Shown here: one piece after another, positions 59,147 to 64,000 of the stretch | How the letters are laid out: every line of letters starts with the position of its first letter | Numbering within the stretch: position 1 is the stretch's first letter | Assembly (NCBI GenBank): GCA_028386065.3 | Contig: JAKUCV010004868.1 | Location: forward strand, 2,903 to 66,902 | DNA length: 64,000 bases | Direction: 5' to 3' | From: Turnera subulata | Taxonomy: Eukaryota; Streptophyta; Magnoliopsida; Malpighiales; Passifloraceae | Position numbers and translations under genes: made by a program | The notes under the pieces: generated by a model | Told to the model about the DNA's origin: nothing | The model's input: only the letters and a program-made list of their open reading frames with translations | Database searches by the model: none

Positions 59147-62100
59147 CCCGTTAATTCTGACTCGGATAACTAGGAAGAATATAAGATTTTTTTTTTTGAT
59201 AAGTAGTGAGAATATAAGATTTTTTTGATAAGTAGTAAGAATATAAGATTAATAGTGATGATAAGGACGTTTAAATTTCATTCTCAAAAAAAAAAAAAAG
59301 GACGTCTAAATTTGAGGTAGAAACCCCAAAGCTTGATTTTGAATTTATTGGGAGCAAAATAATATTTACCAAATCTTTTCGACAAAATTTTCAATTCAAT
59401 TTTTCGTGTTTTAGTAAGGAAGATTGAGCTTTATTAAATTTCCATTGCGAATAGTAGTAGATAAGACAAACCTTCTTTTTTTTTTATTATTCTCTTATGA
59501 ACCAACAAATCTTCCATAAACAGAAAGGAGCATATCTAAGGAGCAGGAAATCGTATTTTTTGTACTGACAAAATCCATAGAACACGGAAGCAACCAAATA
59601 TGAGGGCATGCGACGATACTTTGTCCGTGTGGACTCTGTAGGATTTTAGTTTGGGCCACAGACTCAACTCAATAATATTCGGCCTTCATCAGGCATAGCA
59701 GTTCTGGGCCGAGCATGACGATCCGCTAGATCGAAAACCTTTCAGCTCAAAGGGGTATCGGTTTAAAGCCCAGCCCAATTATGAGATAAGTCATGAAAGG
59801 AGATAGATAGCATACACGAGAGTTGGGTTATACTTATATGGGGAGGAGGAGTTAAGTTCTCGTGTTTTGTTTAGTAGAAAGAAAAGGTCTCATTAGTGTT
59901 AGGAAGAATTTTATCATAAAGAAGTCCTTGAAGGAAATGATAGGAAGATTCCGATCATGAAGGACTATCAGTACGTAAAAATCAGAGGCTCTTAGTATTA
60001 AAAGCACCAACTACGTACACGCAACAATATTCCACGATCTTGCAGTCTTCCTGTGGAGGTGGAAAACCAGTTTTTGCACACCTACCACAGAGCCAATAAC
60101 TTTGCAGACTCATTCGTGAATCATGGTACATTGCAGGACTTTGATGTCCTCTTTGTTGTTTGATTAAATGCCTGCCACAGTTAATTGGCTGGTTAAGGCA
60201 GGATACGAGGTGTTGTTTATCCCGTACATTGTAACTTGTAATATGCAGGGTTGCAGAAGATTTGCAAACAGATGAACTATATGAAAATTAGAAAGAGGCG
60301 ATATTACAATCTAGACTTAGATCAGCATCAAATCTTCACACTTGGTTTTCAATTACATAAGTTACAAATTGAGCCTCAGCAGTTGGATAACCTTTCTACG
60401 TACTGTACTACACTATATATATATGGTATGCTTTGGGACGTGTTTACTTAATTCTATTTAGCCTATAGAAAGTTTAGGCAAATCTGGACTCGATAAATTG
60501 TTTTTGTCTGACTGGAAACCTCAATAAGTCAATATTCGGCAGCTAGCAAGGGACAAGTTCATCGCAAGGTAAGACAGAGAAGCCTAAGACATTCAAAATC
60601 ACCCGGAAAGGATGATAGGATGAGTAGTGAGTAAATTACTACGTACCCAAAAGAAATGAATACATAAATTAGTAGCTAGGCTTAGCGAGGATGAAAATAT
60701 TAATTGTCCTATCGCTCTTGGCTATAATATATCCTAGTCAGTAGGTATCCAGGTTATGGAACATGTTTACTCGAGTCCCCCATCCTCCAAGGGACCACAC
60801 ATATATGTATTATGTAGTATATGCTACTCTATTTTAGTTAGGAGTATAGATTTGCAGCTTTTTATTATGTCAAAATTTGCAGCTTTCTTTTGTTGACACG
60901 AAGCTTCTCTGTGTTGATTACCTTCGTCCTCTTGTGACAGTACAAATAACAACATCAAGGTGTACGTTCGACTTGAGATTGAAATTGGTCCTATGTTCGA
61001 ACCAACTTAGTATGCGTAAAGATAACCCATTTGTTCCAACTTTTTTTTTTTTTGGAAAAAACTGTTCCACCATTAAGAATTCGAAGACATCCGGTGAACT
61101 CATATACTCCAACAATCTTAAATTTTAGAGAACAAGAACAAGAAGAGACAATCATGTTTTTTCCCGTTTTATTATTTCCACGTATAAGCAAATGTTGAAT
61201 TGTGTCTATAATCTAACCGACAAAAAATTCTATCAATAAGCAGCCTAAAAGAAACTACTTATCTGAAATGAAATATTTTTATATAGACGAATATAGCAAT
61301 TAACGAGTTAATTATGTGTTTAATATTGTTACAGTAATCATTCATGATTTGCCTTATATATCTATTTAAACAAAATTGATGTATATTTTAATACATGTAA
61401 CCACCATTTATAATAATAAATATATATATATATAGCACCGCCCAATGGTGAGAAGCCAGCAAGAAAGGGCGAAACACTGTTCCACGCGTCAAGCATTCAA
61501 GTACACTATTGCATACCACGAACACTGTAGTTGGCCAGTTAGTTAGCACTACTTAATGGGCAAAAGCAGTGTAAATTATTCATTATAACCAAACATTGGC
61601 CATCCTTCGTCTAGCTTTGTAAATGCAAACTGCCAACTGTCGGTGAAGAATAAAGATTTGATCAAACCCTTAAACTGCACAATGCTTGGTTTGGTTGATA
61701 AGCATCTCGATTTCACTTAAATAAGTGTGGAATGCTAATCTGTGTACGGCATCACATTGCGCTTTTCGGTTCCTTGAATTGCAAAATTTTTTCTCGATTT
61801 CACCTGTAGCCCCTTCGATGCGCCAAAGATATCCAAACGTGTAGGTGCCATGAAAGGTCCCCGTTTAGTACGTTGTCCTAAAAATGCTTCAAGTCATCTT
61901 CTAGTTTCTTGCATCGGACACTTTTAATCACCTGCTCAATCGACGGTAACCTAAGTAAGTTTCTTTGTCTTTATCTGCTTATGTGGATTTAGAGATTTCC
62001 CATTATGGTTTTGTTAGAATCTAATAAAAGATCTCCGCACCATAGGGGAAATCAATTAAATCGTCGGACCATGCTTTGGAACATGCAATTTAACCTTAAT

Positions 62101-63474
62101 CGTTGCTACTCTCACGTGATCACGTCGGCCAAAGTATCTCAGTAATCAAACAAACCATTGCACTTATCACTTGGTTAAGTAAATTAGCACTACTAGAGGT
62201 CATGTATCAAATGCAAATACCGCGTGAATCTTTCTGGCATCCAAGATGCATAACCAACGTTTCCAAATTTAGACCTGGCTGATTGAACCCAGTTAATTGT
62301 GATGCTCATACTTTTATGGATTGATTGATACTTTCTTTGTAAATTAACTGGTTGAAAGGGGTTTTGACTATGGTTGGTCCGGAAAACTGTGATCTAGGTT
62401 GATCCGGATTTAACAACCTTGTGTATATCCATCCAAGCGAGTGTATGCAACAGATTTGCTGGTGCAACAAACCCCTTCTTTGAATCATGATTAAAGCCAT
62501 TTTTAAGATAAGAATTCTTAAATGGAACAGATTTGTAGAAATCCGCAGATAGCATAAATTATAAGAGGATCACTTACATGCTAACTGTGTATTGGCAAAG
62601 TAGCCAATTTTCAATTTTTCATGCATGCTGGGAGCCATAATGAAGAGGACCCAAAATAGCTTTTGTTGGTTGTTCTTCATTTTTATATGCTTTTTGTTGA
62701 TACAAATGGCAATATAGTAGTAAGAATGGTGAGTATTGTAACCATCCGTCTTTTTGGTTCGTAATCACTGCCAAATCCACAACTTTTAGAACCATAACAG
62801 CTGTATAAACAGGACCAGAGACTCATTAAAACTGGTAAAAAGATGCGAAACACTGAACTGTACAACTGTGATATGAGTCAGCAATACTGCCTGCACTAAT
62901 TACAGCATTCTGCCTCTCTGTATATGAAATCCCAATACACACAAAATATTCAATGGCAACATGGCATTACAAAACAAAATTAACCAGTAAAAAAATTGCC
63001 CTCTCTGTATGTATCCTGTCCCAGAACGTTTTTTTGAGAATTAAAGAAATGTTCAACGCATTATGGCATTGCCAAAGAGGAAACCCATAAAATCCTAACA
63101 TGAAACTATTTTTCTCACCCATGAACCAACCCCACCTTTCACGTCTGAGGCACGTGAGCCCTTGCTTCATGCAATCACAACTCCACATATCACACATGCT
63201 GTTATCAGAGCCAAGCCACAAAATCAACAAGCTATAGCAATGGGGGAGAGAGAGACACATAGAAAGGGACCTAACAAACTCCCATGTGACCCCTCCCTTT
63301 GTTACCCAGATCCAGGACTTTGCAATCCATATCTAACCAGCTAAAATAACGTACAGTGCACATAATTAAAAAACATGGACCACATTTCTTGGTGGCGTTT
63401 GCTTTACACCCTCCTCCCAGGGAGAGTGAGGTCAATGAAAGTAGCCTCCTTTTCTCAATATCCTCTCAAATCAT
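59147..63474. other. Long intergenic region upstream of the MAKR1-like gene
   Basis: No gene recognised in 4.3 kb. Small features: two direct copies of a TAAGATTTTTTTGATAAGTAGT-like 30-bp unit (about 59180-59250) and a (TA)n run at about 61418-61434. Open frames here (60251-60451, 60877-61128, 62966-63260 minus) are short and show no family pattern. Confidence 0.45.
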
Positions 63475-63668
63475 TTATAAGAAGCATCCATCCAACCCAT
63501 CATTCAATTTGGGCTTCTCTCATCAAAACTCATCAACCCCTTTCTTTTTTTCTTTTCTTTTCTTTTCTTTCCTCCTCTTGTGTTCCCTGCCACCTTACTT
63601 ACTATGAAGAAGATTATGTAGCTGTTGTGTCTTTAGCTATAGCTCGTCAAGAGCAGAGAGAAACCAAA
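63475..63668 (+). promoter_or_regulatory. Core promoter and 5' UTR of the MAKR1-like gene
   Basis: TTATAAG at 63475-63481 is a TATA candidate, placing the cap site near 63510 and giving a leader of about 160 nt. A (CTTTT)n pyrimidine tract at about 63542-63580 lies inside the leader, as is common in plant 5' UTRs. Confidence 0.55.
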
Positions 63669-64000
63669 ATGGGGAAGAGAAGGGAGAAAGATTATACAAG
63701 AACGTCCCAAACCCTACCTCCTTCACCGTCTCACTCTTTCTCTTCATCTTCCTCCTCGGATTTCGAGTTCACAATCTCTCTTTCTCCACGCAAGTCCACC
63801 ACAGCCCTATGTCCAGCGGATGAGCTCTTCTACAAGGGCCAGCTCCTCCCTCTCCACCTCTCCCCTCGCATCTCCATGGTACGGACCCTCCTCTTGGCTT
63901 CTTCCAGCACCTCCTCCTCCTCCGACACCACCACCACCGCTTCCCGCGACTCCACTGGAAGTTCCAACGACTCCACCTCCTCTTTCACCAGTGATCTTGC
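63669..64000 (+). CDS. MAKR1: MAKR/BKI1-like membrane-associated kinase regulator, 5' part
   Basis: Open from the ATG at 63669 to the window edge (110 complete codons). The N terminus is basic (MGKRREKDYTR). FEFTISLSPRK follows and then CPADELFYKGQLLPLHL with PRISMVRTLL, the conserved block of the plant MAKR and BKI1 family, and then Ser/Thr-rich sequence. Members sit at the plasma membrane through basic patches and bind receptor kinases; BKI1 inhibits the brassinosteroid receptor. The kinase-binding C terminus is outside the window. In Arabidopsis, from memory, MAKR1 (At5g26230) neighbours CLC-d (At5g26240), which supports this assignment. Another MAKR member is possible. Confidence 0.75.
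   Translation, partial: MGKRREKDYTRTSQTLPPSPSHSFSSSSSSDFEFTISLSPRKSTTALCPADELFYKGQLLPLHLSPRISMVRTLLLASSSTSSSSDTTTTASRDSTGSSNDSTSSFTSDL

Overview
This is a nuclear genomic window from a flowering plant, most likely a eudicot. The genes have many short GT-AG introns, AT-rich introns and spacers, and clear plant families: a plant-type CLC channel, a peroxisomal acyl-CoA synthetase with a plant PTS2, a cyclin T, a MAKR/BKI1-like protein and F-box/FBA proteins. Plant LTR retrotransposons, Mutator-like elements, a Tourist-like MITE and L1-derived retroposons surround them. I do not name a species.

Left part (1-18 kb): an F-box cluster with two intact single-exon genes (3728-4876 and 16087-17274) and one decayed copy (744-1962). 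The two intact genes sit on a tandem duplication of about 2.5 kb. The decayed copy is cut by a copia remnant at its 5' side and carries a MITE. A complete 6.2-kb copia element (9813-16029) with 221-bp LTRs and an AGAAC target duplication was inserted between the second F-box gene and its old promoter, so the 3' LTR now ends 57 bp before the start codon.

Middle (18-36 kb): two long minus-strand genes whose exons I joined by hand into full-length frames. One is a CLC-D anion/proton antiporter (23 coding exons, 802 aa). The other is a peroxisomal LACS6/7-type long-chain acyl-CoA synthetase (23 exons, 698 aa, two GC-AG introns).

Right part (36-64 kb): a TE-rich region with a cyclin-T gene (minus strand, 6 coding exons, 390 aa) and, at the right edge, the 5' end of a MAKR1-like gene on the plus strand. 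Between them lie an L1 fragment, an internally deleted L1-like retroposon with a 9-bp target duplication, a Mutator-like element carrying a piece of an HMGA (H1 domain plus AT-hook) gene, and a 931-bp foldback MULE-MITE.

Four solo LTRs of one family (5842-8904, 38253-41632, 45230-47906, 55733-59141), each flanked by its own perfect 5-bp target duplication, make up about 12.5 kb. No internal domain of that family is present.

The most unusual signal is a set of more than 20 short hairpins inside the copia element. They share the geometry C-NNGAA-G (five-base loop, C-G closing pair) but have unrelated stems. The solo LTRs carry their own hairpin minisatellites, again with constant loops and compensating stem changes. 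I do not recognise this as a described feature of these element families.
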